A stretch of 38,202 nt of DNA from Acidobacteriota bacterium (GTDB lineage Bacteria; Acidobacteriota; Terriglobia; Bryobacterales; Bryobacteraceae): assembly GCA_016871015.1 (NCBI GenBank), contig VFZX01000026.1:1-38202 (forward strand), given 5' to 3'. Both the position numbers and the translations under genes were made by a program. The notes under the pieces were generated by a model. That model was given only the letters and a program-made list of their open reading frames with translations. It was not told where the DNA came from and did not search any database. Below, one piece after another: positions 7,436 to 15,876 of this stretch; position 1 is the stretch's first letter, and every line of letters starts with the position of its first letter.

Positions 7436-8455
7436 CTATTTTTGCGCCGAAATGTTGACCAGCTCGCCGGGCTCACGCGCGGGGATTTCGGCTGGATCCG
7501 CAAGTTTGTTGCCGATCCAGAGGGACGCGGTGAACAGGCTGCGAAGCGGCACAATCCCGCCCAGCCGGTGGTCGGCGATCGCGGCCAAGCCCATGGATGC
7601 ATAGCAGCCGCACTGGGAGCAGTCCGGGTCGCCGCCAAACTGGCAGGGTATGATGGCCGTCTTGAGGTCCGCCGACAGGGTCTTCGTGGTCAGCGCAAAC
7701 ACGCATTCAGACGGGGATCCGGGCGGCTTCAGGAATTGCCTGAGCACCACCGCGGGCATGTCAGCCTTGGGATAGCGCTGCCGCAGTTCGATGAGCTGCG
7801 CGATCACCGTGCGCCGCTCGGCGGCAGTGAGATTCTCGACAGGACTGTCGCCGCGCTGCGGGGTGAACAAGCTGAACCAGATCCGCGAGACCTCGGGCCG
7901 TGCGCTCCAGAATTCGAGGAACTCCTCGAGGTAACCCGGCTTGCCCATCATCTGCGAGGTGATCGTGCAGTGAACGGTGATCCGGTGTCCCGCAATGCTC
8001 TTCAGGATCCGTTCGTAGGTGGCCGGGTTGCGCCGCTCGTCGTGCTCGGGCGCGAGTCCGTCGATCGACACTGAGAGGTTGAGGTTCTCGAGTCCGATCC
8101 AGGATGGCGGAATCTGGCGGAACGCGCTCGTGACGACCTGCACTGTGATTCCGCGCTCCAGGATCTGCGGCACCAGCACTTCCAGTTCGCGGTAGCGTAC
8201 CAGCGGATCCCCACCGACAATCGAGACGTGCAGCGGCTTCTCGCGAGCAATCACATCCAGCGTGCGGCGGATCAGCTCTTCGCCTTTGAAGTCGGAAAGC
8301 TGGCGCAACGTCGATCCACCCCCGAGGTGGTTGTCCTCATACGCGTAGCAGCCGGGGCACCGGAGCGGGCACTCCTTGGTGATCTCAATGGATAACGACG
8401 GCGCCCGGCCTTTGAGGATCGACCCCCAGGCCTGGAGCACGTGGCGGACCTTCAT
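7436..8455 (-). CDS. Radical SAM protein with C-terminal Cys cluster
   Basis: 339 residues. The CxxxCxxC motif for the 4Fe-4S cluster that cleaves S-adenosylmethionine is at C29-C33-C36 (CPLRCPGC). GGDPL at 81-85 is the typical SAM-binding strand. A second Cys group near the C-terminus (C251, C271, C279, C282, C284) suggests a SPASM/twitch-like auxiliary cluster, common in peptide- and cofactor-maturing enzymes. The substrate cannot be named. It leads the minus-strand run that continues through two secreted proteins to the sigma/anti-sigma pair, so it may modify one of them. Confidence 0.88.
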   Translation of the reverse strand: MKVRHVLQAWGSILKGRAPSLSIEITKECPLRCPGCYAYEDNHLGGGSTLRQLSDFKGEELIRRTLDVIAREKPLHVSIVGGDPLVRYRELEVLVPQILERGITVQVVTSAFRQIPPSWIGLENLNLSVSIDGLAPEHDERRNPATYERILKSIAGHRITVHCTITSQMMGKPGYLEEFLEFWSARPEVSRIWFSLFTPQRGDSPVENLTAAERRTVIAQLIELRQRYPKADMPAVVLRQFLKPPGSPSECVFALTTKTLSADLKTAIIPCQFGGDPDCSQCGCYASMGLAAIADHRLGGIVPLRSLFTASLWIGNKLADPAEIPAREPGELVNISAQK

Positions 8456-8814
8456 ACGCTGCTCACGGGTCTAGTGTAGCAGCCGTGGCGGATTTCTACT
8501 CAGGCCCGTCCTGGTTTCCGATGCGCATTCTCAGGCTTGTGCCGGCCAGGTGCCCGTCCCCGCCGTTTGGCAGGCCCGCGGTCCAACTGTGGCGGCTGGC
8601 GTCGGGAAACAGCGGACCGGGTTCAAGAAGCTTTGCTCGAGGAACAGATGCGTGTGGACCAGGGCGACGCCCAGCCCGGTCGAGCTGTTTTCTGACGGCC
8701 GGATTCCGACAGTGGGCTGGATCCAGTACTGCTCGAGTTTGGCCGCCGACTCCCACCGCGATTTTCTTGGTCAGCCGGTGCGTGATGTACATGCTGGCCA
8801 CCAAAAAACCGGAC
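8456..8814. other. Intergenic region, possible decayed coding remnant
   Basis: About 360 bp with no convincing intact gene. On the minus strand, protein-like text is spread over two frames: one frame gives LTKKIAVGVGG and later HSWTAGLPNGGDGHLAG, another gives QYWIQPTVGIRPSENSS and LVHTHLFLEQSFLNP. This could be a frameshifted remnant of a gene end, but no homologue is recognised. It separates the divergent radical SAM and PadR units. Confidence 0.3.
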
Positions 8815-8842
8815 TTGACAAATACTCAGTCGTCTATATAAT
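8815..8842 (+). promoter_or_regulatory. Consensus sigma-70-type promoter of the padR-permease unit
   Basis: TTGACA at 8815-8820 and TATAAT at 8837-8842, 16-bp spacer; both boxes match consensus exactly. The expected start of transcription, about 8849, leaves a leader of roughly 7 nt before ATG 8856. PadR proteins often repress their own operon, so an operator probably overlaps this site. Confidence 0.88.
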
Positions 8843-8855
8843 TAGATCACTGGGT

Positions 8856-9185
8856 ATGGCGAAACCGGATTCCCTGCAAGGCTCGCTCGATCTGCTCGTC
8901 CTCAAGATCCTTTCGAGGAGGCCCGGGCTGCACGGCTACGCGATCATGGCCGCGATCCAGGAAATCTCACGGGAAGTGTTGCGCGTGGAAGAGGGCTCGC
9001 TATATCCGGCGCTCCACCGCATGGAGAGCGAGGGCTGGATCCAAGCGGAATGGGTCACGAAGGATTCCGGCCGCCGTGCGCGCATCTACCGGCTTACCGA
9101 ACAGGGCGGGATCCAACTGGCCGCGAGCGAATCCCGGTGGCTCGCCGTGGCCGATGCGGTCGGACAGGTCCTGAGGATGGCGTGA
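8856..9185 (+). CDS. PadR family transcriptional regulator
   Basis: 109 residues starting MAKPDSLQGSLDLLVLKILS, the usual PadR opening. The winged helix-turn-helix covers most of the protein, with the family signature GYAIMAAIQ, VEEGSLYPALHRME and YRLTEQG. An in-frame extension upstream to 8550 crosses the promoter and lacks family similarity, so ATG 8856 is preferred. The stop overlaps the permease start by one base (TGATG). In Acidobacteriota such PadR genes are regularly found directly before large fused permeases and probably regulate them in response to a ligand. Confidence 0.95.
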   Translation: MAKPDSLQGSLDLLVLKILSRRPGLHGYAIMAAIQEISREVLRVEEGSLYPALHRMESEGWIQAEWVTKDSGRRARIYRLTEQGGIQLAASESRWLAVADAVGQVLRMA

Positions 9186-11845
9186 TGCGCTGGTGGACCC
9201 GGATATCGAACACCCTGCGCGGCCAACGGCTGGACCGCGAAATCGACGAGGAGCTGGAGTCCCATCTCGAAGAGGCGGCGCGGCAGGGCCGCGATACCGC
9301 GGAGGCACGGAGAGCGTTTGGGTCCGCGCTGCGGCTTCGTGAGCAGAGCCATGAGGCAAGGGCGATCACCTGGATCGAGTCGGCCGCGGCCGACTTCGTA
9401 TTCGGCTGGCGCCAGCTTCGTAAGAGCCGGAACGCCTCCGCCGCGGCGATCCTCTCTTTGGCGCTTGCTACCGGCGCCTGTACCGCGGTGTTCCGCCTGA
9501 TCGACGCTGTCTTGCTGCGGCCGATGCCGGTGGCCGATCCGGGTAATCTCTACGTGGCCGCTTACACGTACACCACCTTCGACGGCTCGATCGATCGTGG
9601 GCATGGTTCGGAATATCCGGCATTCGTCAGGATGCGCGACGCGGTTCCTGAGGCGGAGCTGCTGGCCATCTCGTATGCAACCCGGATCGGCGTCCGGTTT
9701 AATGGGGGTCCGGAGGGAGAACGGCAGTTCCTGCAATACGTATCGGGCAATACGTTTCTCTCGTTCGGGCTCAAACCCGCGTTGGGGCGTCTGATCGCGC
9801 CCGCCGACGACCTCAAGCCCGGAGCCCATCCTGTGGCGGTGATCTCCCACGACTACTGGATCCGGCAGTTTGGCGGCGACCCGGGCGTGCTCGGGCGGAC
9901 GTTCCACTGGAATGGCACCCCGGTCGAGGTGATCGGGGTGGCTCCAGAGGGATTCACGGGCACTGAAACCGGCAGCATGACCGACATCTTCATGCCGGTG
10001 ATGATGAACGCGAAAGCGATCGGCAATCCGTCCTGGGTTTGGCACCGGATCTGGGTCCGTGCGCGGCCGGGATCGGATCTCCGCGTGGTGCGGGACAAGC
10101 TTCGCGCCGCCTTCCATTCGTTCCGCCGCGAACAGGTCAGGAGTTGGCCGGGCAGTACACCACAGCAACGGATCGATGAGTTCGTTGGTGCGGAGTTGGT
10201 GCTCGAGCCAGCCGGTGCAGGAGTGTCCGGGCTCCAGCGCCATTACCACCGCCCGCTGATGATCATCGCGGTGCTCGCCGTAATGGTGCTGCTGATCGCC
10301 TGCGCGAACGTCGCGAATCTGCTGACGGCGCGGGCGGCCGCGCGGGCGCGCGAAATGGCGCTGCGTGTGTCGATTGGGGCGGGGCGGGGGAGGCTGGTCC
10401 GGCTCGTGTTTGCGGAGAGCCTGCTCATTGCGGTGGCGGCCTCGGGACTGGGAGCATTGCTCGGCTGGTGGGGCGCGCCGCTGGTGGTCCGCATGGTCAG
10501 TACGCCGGATTCACCGGTCGGGCTCGTGCTGCCGTTTGACTATCGCGTGGCTGCGTTCAGCGCTCTGCTGACGCTCATGGTTTCCGTGCTGTTTGGCTTG
10601 GCGCCGGCGTTGCGGGCATCCGCCGTGGAGCCAGCCGCCGCGCTCAAGGGCGGGGACAGCTCGCGCGGACGGCGGCGCTCCATGAGCGCCATGGTGGCCT
10701 TCCAGGTGGCGTTTTGCTTCGCCGTGTTTTCGACCGCATGCACGTTCACCGCGTCACTGCGGTATTTGCTGCAGCGTCCGCTGGGCTTTGCACCGGACCG
10801 GCTGCTGCTGCTCGAAACCGTCAGTGCGGAGACAGTCCGGTTCGACGTGTGGCTTCAGGCGATCCCGCACATTCGTGCGGTTCCGGGTGTGGAATCCGCA
10901 GCGTTCAGTTCGTGGCCGTTGCTGGGCGCAAGCGCCTGGCGGGACGGCGTGCGGACGGCCAGGGCTGGGCTCGAGGCTTCCCCAGCGCCCTATTTCCTGA
11001 GCGTCTCCCCAGGCTGGTTCGAGACGATGCGGATTCCGTTGCGCGAGGGCCGCGATTTCCGTCCGGGCGATGTGTTTCCTGGACCTGCGGTGGTCGACAG
11101 CACGTTCGCGCGGAGGTATTTCGGGGAGGGCAGCCCGTTGGGCCAGTTTTTCGAGAAGCCGGCAACGAGAGATCAGTGGAGGAGATTTGACGTGGCGGGG
11201 GTCGTTGGACCGGTTCTGTACGAGAACATCCGCGAGCCGTTCCTGCCGGTCGCCTATGTGCCCATCAACGCCCCGGCGGGACAAGCTGGCCCGGCAGCGC
11301 CCGGATGGGGGACGTTTGTGGTCCGCACTGCGGGTTCCGATCCGCTGGCCCTGGCGCCGCTGTTGCGGCAGGAAATCCGGCGGGCGCGCCCGGAGCTGCG
11401 TGTGACCAGTGTGCGGACGCAGGAGGAGTTGATCCGCACCCAAACGGTCCGGGAGCGGATGCTGGCGGCATCGTCCGCCTTCTTTGCGGCTGTGGCACTG
11501 CTGCTCGCCGCCGTAGGACTGTACGGAGTGCTGGAATACGCCGTGGTCCGACAGCGGCGGGAGATCGGGATCCGGATGGCGCTCGGGGCGCAGGCCGCTG
11601 ATGTCGCTGGGCGGGTGTCGGCGGAGGTGGCGGCGATGCTGGCATTTGGATCGCTTGCGGGATTTGGGCTCAGCCTGCTGTCCGGGCGGTTTGCCTCCAG
11701 CCTGGTTCACGGGGCCGGGGCTGGGGATCCGCTGATGCTTGGGATTCCCGCAATGGCGATTGTGGTGGCGTCAGCGCTGGCCGCGGTTCCACCGCTGCTG
11801 CGGGCGCTGCGGATTGCTCCGGCGGTCACGTTACGGGCGGATTGA
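9185..11845 (+). CDS. Fused MacB/FtsX-type ABC transporter permease (ADOP family)
   Basis: 886 residues from ATG 9185. Order: a short N-terminal helical region (LDREIDEELESHLEEAARQG), first TM (about 80-100), a large periplasmic MacB core domain, then an FtsX-like block of three TMs around residues 355-480 (IIAVLAVMVLLIACANVANL; FSALLTLMVSVLFGLAPAL). A second periplasmic domain and a second FtsX block end the protein (FFAAVALLLAAVGLYGVLEY, RREIGIRMALGAQ). This is the architecture of acidobacterial duplicated orphaned permeases. No ATP-binding subunit is encoded nearby, which is typical. Likely role: mechanotransmission or export at the inner membrane; substrate unknown. Confidence 0.93.
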   Translation: MRWWTRISNTLRGQRLDREIDEELESHLEEAARQGRDTAEARRAFGSALRLREQSHEARAITWIESAAADFVFGWRQLRKSRNASAAAILSLALATGACTAVFRLIDAVLLRPMPVADPGNLYVAAYTYTTFDGSIDRGHGSEYPAFVRMRDAVPEAELLAISYATRIGVRFNGGPEGERQFLQYVSGNTFLSFGLKPALGRLIAPADDLKPGAHPVAVISHDYWIRQFGGDPGVLGRTFHWNGTPVEVIGVAPEGFTGTETGSMTDIFMPVMMNAKAIGNPSWVWHRIWVRARPGSDLRVVRDKLRAAFHSFRREQVRSWPGSTPQQRIDEFVGAELVLEPAGAGVSGLQRHYHRPLMIIAVLAVMVLLIACANVANLLTARAAARAREMALRVSIGAGRGRLVRLVFAESLLIAVAASGLGALLGWWGAPLVVRMVSTPDSPVGLVLPFDYRVAAFSALLTLMVSVLFGLAPALRASAVEPAAALKGGDSSRGRRRSMSAMVAFQVAFCFAVFSTACTFTASLRYLLQRPLGFAPDRLLLLETVSAETVRFDVWLQAIPHIRAVPGVESAAFSSWPLLGASAWRDGVRTARAGLEASPAPYFLSVSPGWFETMRIPLREGRDFRPGDVFPGPAVVDSTFARRYFGEGSPLGQFFEKPATRDQWRRFDVAGVVGPVLYENIREPFLPVAYVPINAPAGQAGPAAPGWGTFVVRTAGSDPLALAPLLRQEIRRARPELRVTSVRTQEELIRTQTVRERMLAASSAFFAAVALLLAAVGLYGVLEYAVVRQRREIGIRMALGAQAADVAGRVSAEVAAMLAFGSLAGFGLSLLSGRFASSLVHGAGAGDPLMLGIPAMAIVVASALAAVPPLLRALRIAPAVTLRAD

Positions 11846-11980
11846 CTCCTTGCGGCTGAGGCCATAGCCCGCATGAACTGAGCGCTGTTAAGGACTGCGC
11901 GGCGCGCATCTGGCCTGAGGGTTTTCCCTATACACCACAAAGCGAAATCCGCCGATACTCCCTATGAACACCGGAGTCTC

Positions 11981-14449
11981 ATGGTCAAGGGCCCTTCCAG
12001 CAGTCCCTCTACAGCATCACGGATTTTTGTCATAGCGATTATCCTGCTCGGCACGGCGGTGCTTGCATCGGCCATCCTGTCATGGGATTGGCAGGATCCC
12101 ACCCGGTCGGCGATGTTCCTGATGCTGGCGCTGATCGCTTCGGGCTTGAAGTTGAATATCCCTCAGACGGCGGGCACGCTATCGGCCAACTTTGTCTTTG
12201 TCCTGCTGAGCATCATGGAGCTCAGCCTGTTCGAGACGCTGGTCATCGGCTGCTCGGGGACAGCGGTGCAGATTCTGGTCCACCGGCACGCGAAGCAGAT
12301 TCCCGTGCCGGCGGCGTTCCATATCGCGAATACCGCGATCGCGGCCTCGATCGGCTACTACATCTACACGTCACCGATTTTCGGGTCGCAGACTTCGTTG
12401 TTGTCGCTGCTGCTGGTGGCAAGCGTCCTCTACGCGATGAACACATTACCGGTGGCCTTCGCCGTCGCCTTCAGCGAGGGCAGGAACTTTGGATGGGTGT
12501 GGCGCGAGTGCAACTTCCGCGGATTCCCGTACTACGTCGCCGGGGCGTGCCTGGCGGCCGCGTTCCACTACTCCTCACATCTGCTGGGAGGGAACTCGCC
12601 GCTGCTGCTGGTGCCGGTCGCGTTCCTGGTCTACTGGTCGTATGATTCCTATCTGGCGCGGAACCAGGAGGAGCGGTCCGGCGCGCAGGAGACGATTGCG
12701 CTCCATGCGCGGACGATCGAGGCGCTGGCGATGGCGATCGAGGCCAAGGACCAGACTTCGCACACGCACCTGAGAAGGCTCCAGTTGTATTGCACCGAGA
12801 TCGGCAAGGAGATGGGGCTGCCGCCTCAGGAAATGGAAGCACTCCGGGCAGCGGCGCTGTTGCACGACATCGGCAAGCTGGCTGTTCCGGAGCACATCCT
12901 GAGCAAGGCCGGACGGCTGACGCGCGAGGAGTTCGACAAGGTCAAAATCCACCCGGTGGTGGGCGCCGAGATCCTGGAGCGGGTAAATTTCCCGTATCCG
13001 GTGGCCAGCATTGTCCGCTGCCATCACGAAAAGTGGAACGGCCTCGGCTATCCGCTAGGGCTGAAGGGCAAGGATATCCCCACCGGCGCGCGGATCCTGG
13101 CCGTGGCCGATACCCTGGACGCGCTGATTTCCGACCGTCCCTACCGTGCGGCCGTCCAACTGGAGGAGGCCATTGCACGTGTCGTCGCCGAAGCGGGCCT
13201 GAGCTTCGATCCGCGCGTGGTGAACATCGTCGAGAGCCGGTACAAGGATCTCGAGGCCAAGCTGCGTGCGATTGAACTAGCGGAGAGAGCCAACGAAACG
13301 GCGAGTGCGGAGTCGCGGTTCGTCGGCGACATTATCAAGCTTCAGAGGGCGTCAAGAACGAGCTCAGGCGTGAGTCCGCTGACCGATGACAACAAACCTG
13401 CCTTCATCGACTCGATTGCCGCCGCGCGGCAGGAAGCTCAGGTCGTCTTGGAGCTCACCCAGGAGCTTGGGAGCTCCCTGAAGCTCGACGAGACCTTCTC
13501 CGTGCTTGCCAGCGGACTGCGAAGGCTGATGAACTTCGACACTCTTGTCGTTTACGCCATCCGCGACGGATTCGCCGTCGCCCGCTATGGGACCGGAGAA
13601 TTGACGTCGGCATTCCTCTCCAACCGTGTCCCCCTGGGGACCGGGCTCGTCGGCGGAGTGGCCGCATCCGGTGCACCGGACGGCAACCAGCCGCTGGACC
13701 TCGAACTCGGCGGAACCCAGCCCGGCCAGCAACGGACGATGGAATCGGCGATCGCGGTGCCGCTTCCAGGCGTCGCCGACACGCGGGGTGTGCTGCTTGC
13801 CTGCTGCCGCAACCGCGGAGCTCTCGGCAAGGACCACATGCGGATCCTGATGGCGATCGCCAGCAAGCTCGGCATGGTGATGGAGAACGCGCTCAAATAC
13901 GAACAGGCAGCCGCGTCCGCCACCACCGACTTCCTTACCGGCCTTCCGAATTCCCGTGGACTCAACGTCCAGATTGAGAACGAACTCGCCCGGTGCCGCC
14001 GGCAGAAGAGCTCGCTCGCGGTTCTGGTTACCGACCTCGACGGATTCAAGGATGTGAATGACCGGTTCGGGCACCAGGAAGGCGACCTGGTCCTGAAGGC
14101 CGTCGCGCTCGCATTACGCCAGTCGTGCCGCGAGTACGACTATGTGGCACGCATGGGTGGCGACGAGTTCGTCATCCTGCTGCCTGGGTTGGGGGTCGAG
14201 GACGTCAACGCCAAGATCGGCCAGCTCTCAATCGCGGTTGCCGATGCCGCCAAGGCCGCCGTACCCGAGGCGCGGGTGGGCCTGAGTGCGGGCCAGGCGC
14301 GGTATCCCGAGGACGGAGATTCGGCCCAAGACCTTCTCGACGAAGCCGACCAGCGGATGTATGAGGTCAAGCAGATGCGGAAGCAGATGCGCTCCCACCG
14401 GGCCGGCTCCCGCGGGTTCGAGTTCGATTGGACAGAGGCGAATCAATAG
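11981..14449 (+). CDS. Membrane HD-GYP, GAF and GGDEF protein (c-di-GMP turnover)
   Basis: 822 residues. Residues ~12-225 hold about six to seven TM segments, probably a sensory domain. An HD-GYP phosphodiesterase domain follows (~240-425) with His295-Asp296 in LLHDIGKLAVPEHIL, HHEKWNGLGYP at 348-358 and ADTLDALISDRPYR. A GAF-like domain spans ~485-640. A C-terminal GGDEF cyclase (~645-800) has intact GGDEF at 726-730 and the product-inhibition site RxxD (REYD, 717-720) five residues before it. All catalytic motifs look intact, so the protein could both make and break cyclic di-GMP. GGAG lies 7 nt before ATG 11981. It appears monocistronic. Confidence 0.94.
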   Translation: MVKGPSSSPSTASRIFVIAIILLGTAVLASAILSWDWQDPTRSAMFLMLALIASGLKLNIPQTAGTLSANFVFVLLSIMELSLFETLVIGCSGTAVQILVHRHAKQIPVPAAFHIANTAIAASIGYYIYTSPIFGSQTSLLSLLLVASVLYAMNTLPVAFAVAFSEGRNFGWVWRECNFRGFPYYVAGACLAAAFHYSSHLLGGNSPLLLVPVAFLVYWSYDSYLARNQEERSGAQETIALHARTIEALAMAIEAKDQTSHTHLRRLQLYCTEIGKEMGLPPQEMEALRAAALLHDIGKLAVPEHILSKAGRLTREEFDKVKIHPVVGAEILERVNFPYPVASIVRCHHEKWNGLGYPLGLKGKDIPTGARILAVADTLDALISDRPYRAAVQLEEAIARVVAEAGLSFDPRVVNIVESRYKDLEAKLRAIELAERANETASAESRFVGDIIKLQRASRTSSGVSPLTDDNKPAFIDSIAAARQEAQVVLELTQELGSSLKLDETFSVLASGLRRLMNFDTLVVYAIRDGFAVARYGTGELTSAFLSNRVPLGTGLVGGVAASGAPDGNQPLDLELGGTQPGQQRTMESAIAVPLPGVADTRGVLLACCRNRGALGKDHMRILMAIASKLGMVMENALKYEQAAASATTDFLTGLPNSRGLNVQIENELARCRRQKSSLAVLVTDLDGFKDVNDRFGHQEGDLVLKAVALALRQSCREYDYVARMGGDEFVILLPGLGVEDVNAKIGQLSIAVADAAKAAVPEARVGLSAGQARYPEDGDSAQDLLDEADQRMYEVKQMRKQMRSHRAGSRGFEFDWTEANQ

Positions 14450-14511
14450 CTGTCGCCAATCAATAGGCCCTTCCACTTCACCTCCAGGCGTGATATTCTC
14501 GGATCAACCCA

Positions 14512-15855
14512 ATGCCGATCCGCACGCTTGCCCTCATTGTGTCTGCTCTGGCCGCACTGCCGGCCACCGCGGCAGCTCCCGCGTTCAGCAAGGATGTCGC
14601 GCCGATTCTGCACAAACACTGCGTTGGGTGCCACCGGCCCGGAGACATTGCTCCGATGTCCCTGCTCGACTACAAGTCCGCCCGGCCGTGGGCCAAGGCG
14701 ATCCGGCAATCGGTCCTCGCCGGCAAGATGCCGCCCTGGCTCGCTGATCCGAGGTATGGGCATTTCGCCAACGACGCGCGGCTGAGCAAGGCCGAAATCG
14801 CCACGATCCAGGCTTGGGCCGATGGCGGAGCGCCGGAGGGCAATCCCGCCGATATGCCGCCGCCACCGCGCTTCATTGAGGGCTGGCACCTCGGCACTCC
14901 GGACAAAACCGTAGACATTGGCACCGACCATGTCGTGACTCCTGGCCTGGATGCCTACGAGCACTTCATCGTCGAAACGGGGTTCAAAGAGGGTATGTGG
15001 ATCCGGGCCGCTGAGATCAAGCCCGGCAACCGGCAGGTGGTCCACCATGTCCACGTGAACCTGATTCAGGACCACGGAATTGGCGCCACTACCATTCAGG
15101 GCATGAAGCCGCTCAATGATTTCCTCCTGAGAGAGGGCAAGCTGACGCGGCTGAAGATGGACTCTCCCGTGGTCAACAACGCCTGCTCGGACCGGCTGCC
15201 GGATCTCCCCTACCTCACGGGCTTCCAGGAGGGCGCGCTCGCCTCGTTCCTGCCCGGCCGCCAGCCCGATGTCTTCCCGGAAGGCTCGGCCAAGTGGGTG
15301 CCGCCCGGCGCGAAACTCGAGTTCGTGGTTCACTACGCGAGGATTTCGGGCAAGCCGCAGACCGACCGCACCAGTGTCGGCTTCTACACGGTCCCGGGGC
15401 CGCCCAAGAGAGTCATGCGGCGGATGGACCTGCGGAACTTCTTCTTCGAGATCCCGCCCGGAGCCGCGTCCCACGAGGTCAAGCGCTGCTATACGTTCGA
15501 GAAGGATAAGCTCCTGCTTTCGTTCACGCCCCACATGCACTACCGTGGCAAGGACGTCACCTATGAACTTGTCCGGCCAAACGGCAAGCGCGAGATCCTG
15601 CTGGCGGTGCCCAAGTACAACTTCGAGTGGCAGCTCGTCTACCGGCTGAAGGAGCCCGTGTTTGTTGAAAAGGGCAGCCTGCTGACCGTGACAGTCCACT
15701 ACGACAACAGCCCGAACAACAAGTTCAATCCGGACCCGACCCAGCGGATCCGCTGGGGTGACAAGAGCGAGGAAGAGATGATGACCAGTTGGATCGAGTA
15801 CCTGGACGCCGATCCTCCGGCCACGCACAGCTCTTCCGGCTCAGGCGGTAACTGA
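14512..15855 (+). CDS. Secreted c-type cytochrome fused to copper type II monooxygenase-like domain
   Basis: 447 residues with a signal peptide (MPIRTLALIVSALAALPATAAA). The N-terminal ~100 residues bind one haem c: CVGCH at residues 37-41, and MPPW at 73-76 as possible region of the sixth ligand. The C-terminal part resembles the PHM/dopamine beta-monooxygenase fold: histidines in VVHHVHV (176-182), H274, HMH at 341-343 and MM at 423-424, plausible copper ligands. Known relatives in Acidobacteriota are annotated as cytochrome or ascorbate-dependent monooxygenase; substrate unknown. It lies 62 bp downstream of the c-di-GMP gene with no clear shared operon. Confidence 0.88.
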   Translation: MPIRTLALIVSALAALPATAAAPAFSKDVAPILHKHCVGCHRPGDIAPMSLLDYKSARPWAKAIRQSVLAGKMPPWLADPRYGHFANDARLSKAEIATIQAWADGGAPEGNPADMPPPPRFIEGWHLGTPDKTVDIGTDHVVTPGLDAYEHFIVETGFKEGMWIRAAEIKPGNRQVVHHVHVNLIQDHGIGATTIQGMKPLNDFLLREGKLTRLKMDSPVVNNACSDRLPDLPYLTGFQEGALASFLPGRQPDVFPEGSAKWVPPGAKLEFVVHYARISGKPQTDRTSVGFYTVPGPPKRVMRRMDLRNFFFEIPPGAASHEVKRCYTFEKDKLLLSFTPHMHYRGKDVTYELVRPNGKREILLAVPKYNFEWQLVYRLKEPVFVEKGSLLTVTVHYDNSPNNKFNPDPTQRIRWGDKSEEEMMTSWIEYLDADPPATHSSSGSGGN

Positions 15856-15864
15856 CCGCTCCTC

Positions 15865-15870
15865 TACAAT
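15865..15870 (+). promoter_or_regulatory. Possible -10 element of lysA
   Basis: TACAAT ends 6 nt before ATG 15877, so transcription would begin at or next to the start codon. No good ribosome site precedes the ATG, which fits a leaderless message. No clear -35. Confidence 0.4.
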
Positions 15871-15876
15871 TGAACT

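Noticed and set aside
9050-9184. Longer start for the permease
   Set aside because: It lies in the padR gene in another frame and has no family similarity; ATG 9185 overlaps the padR stop.
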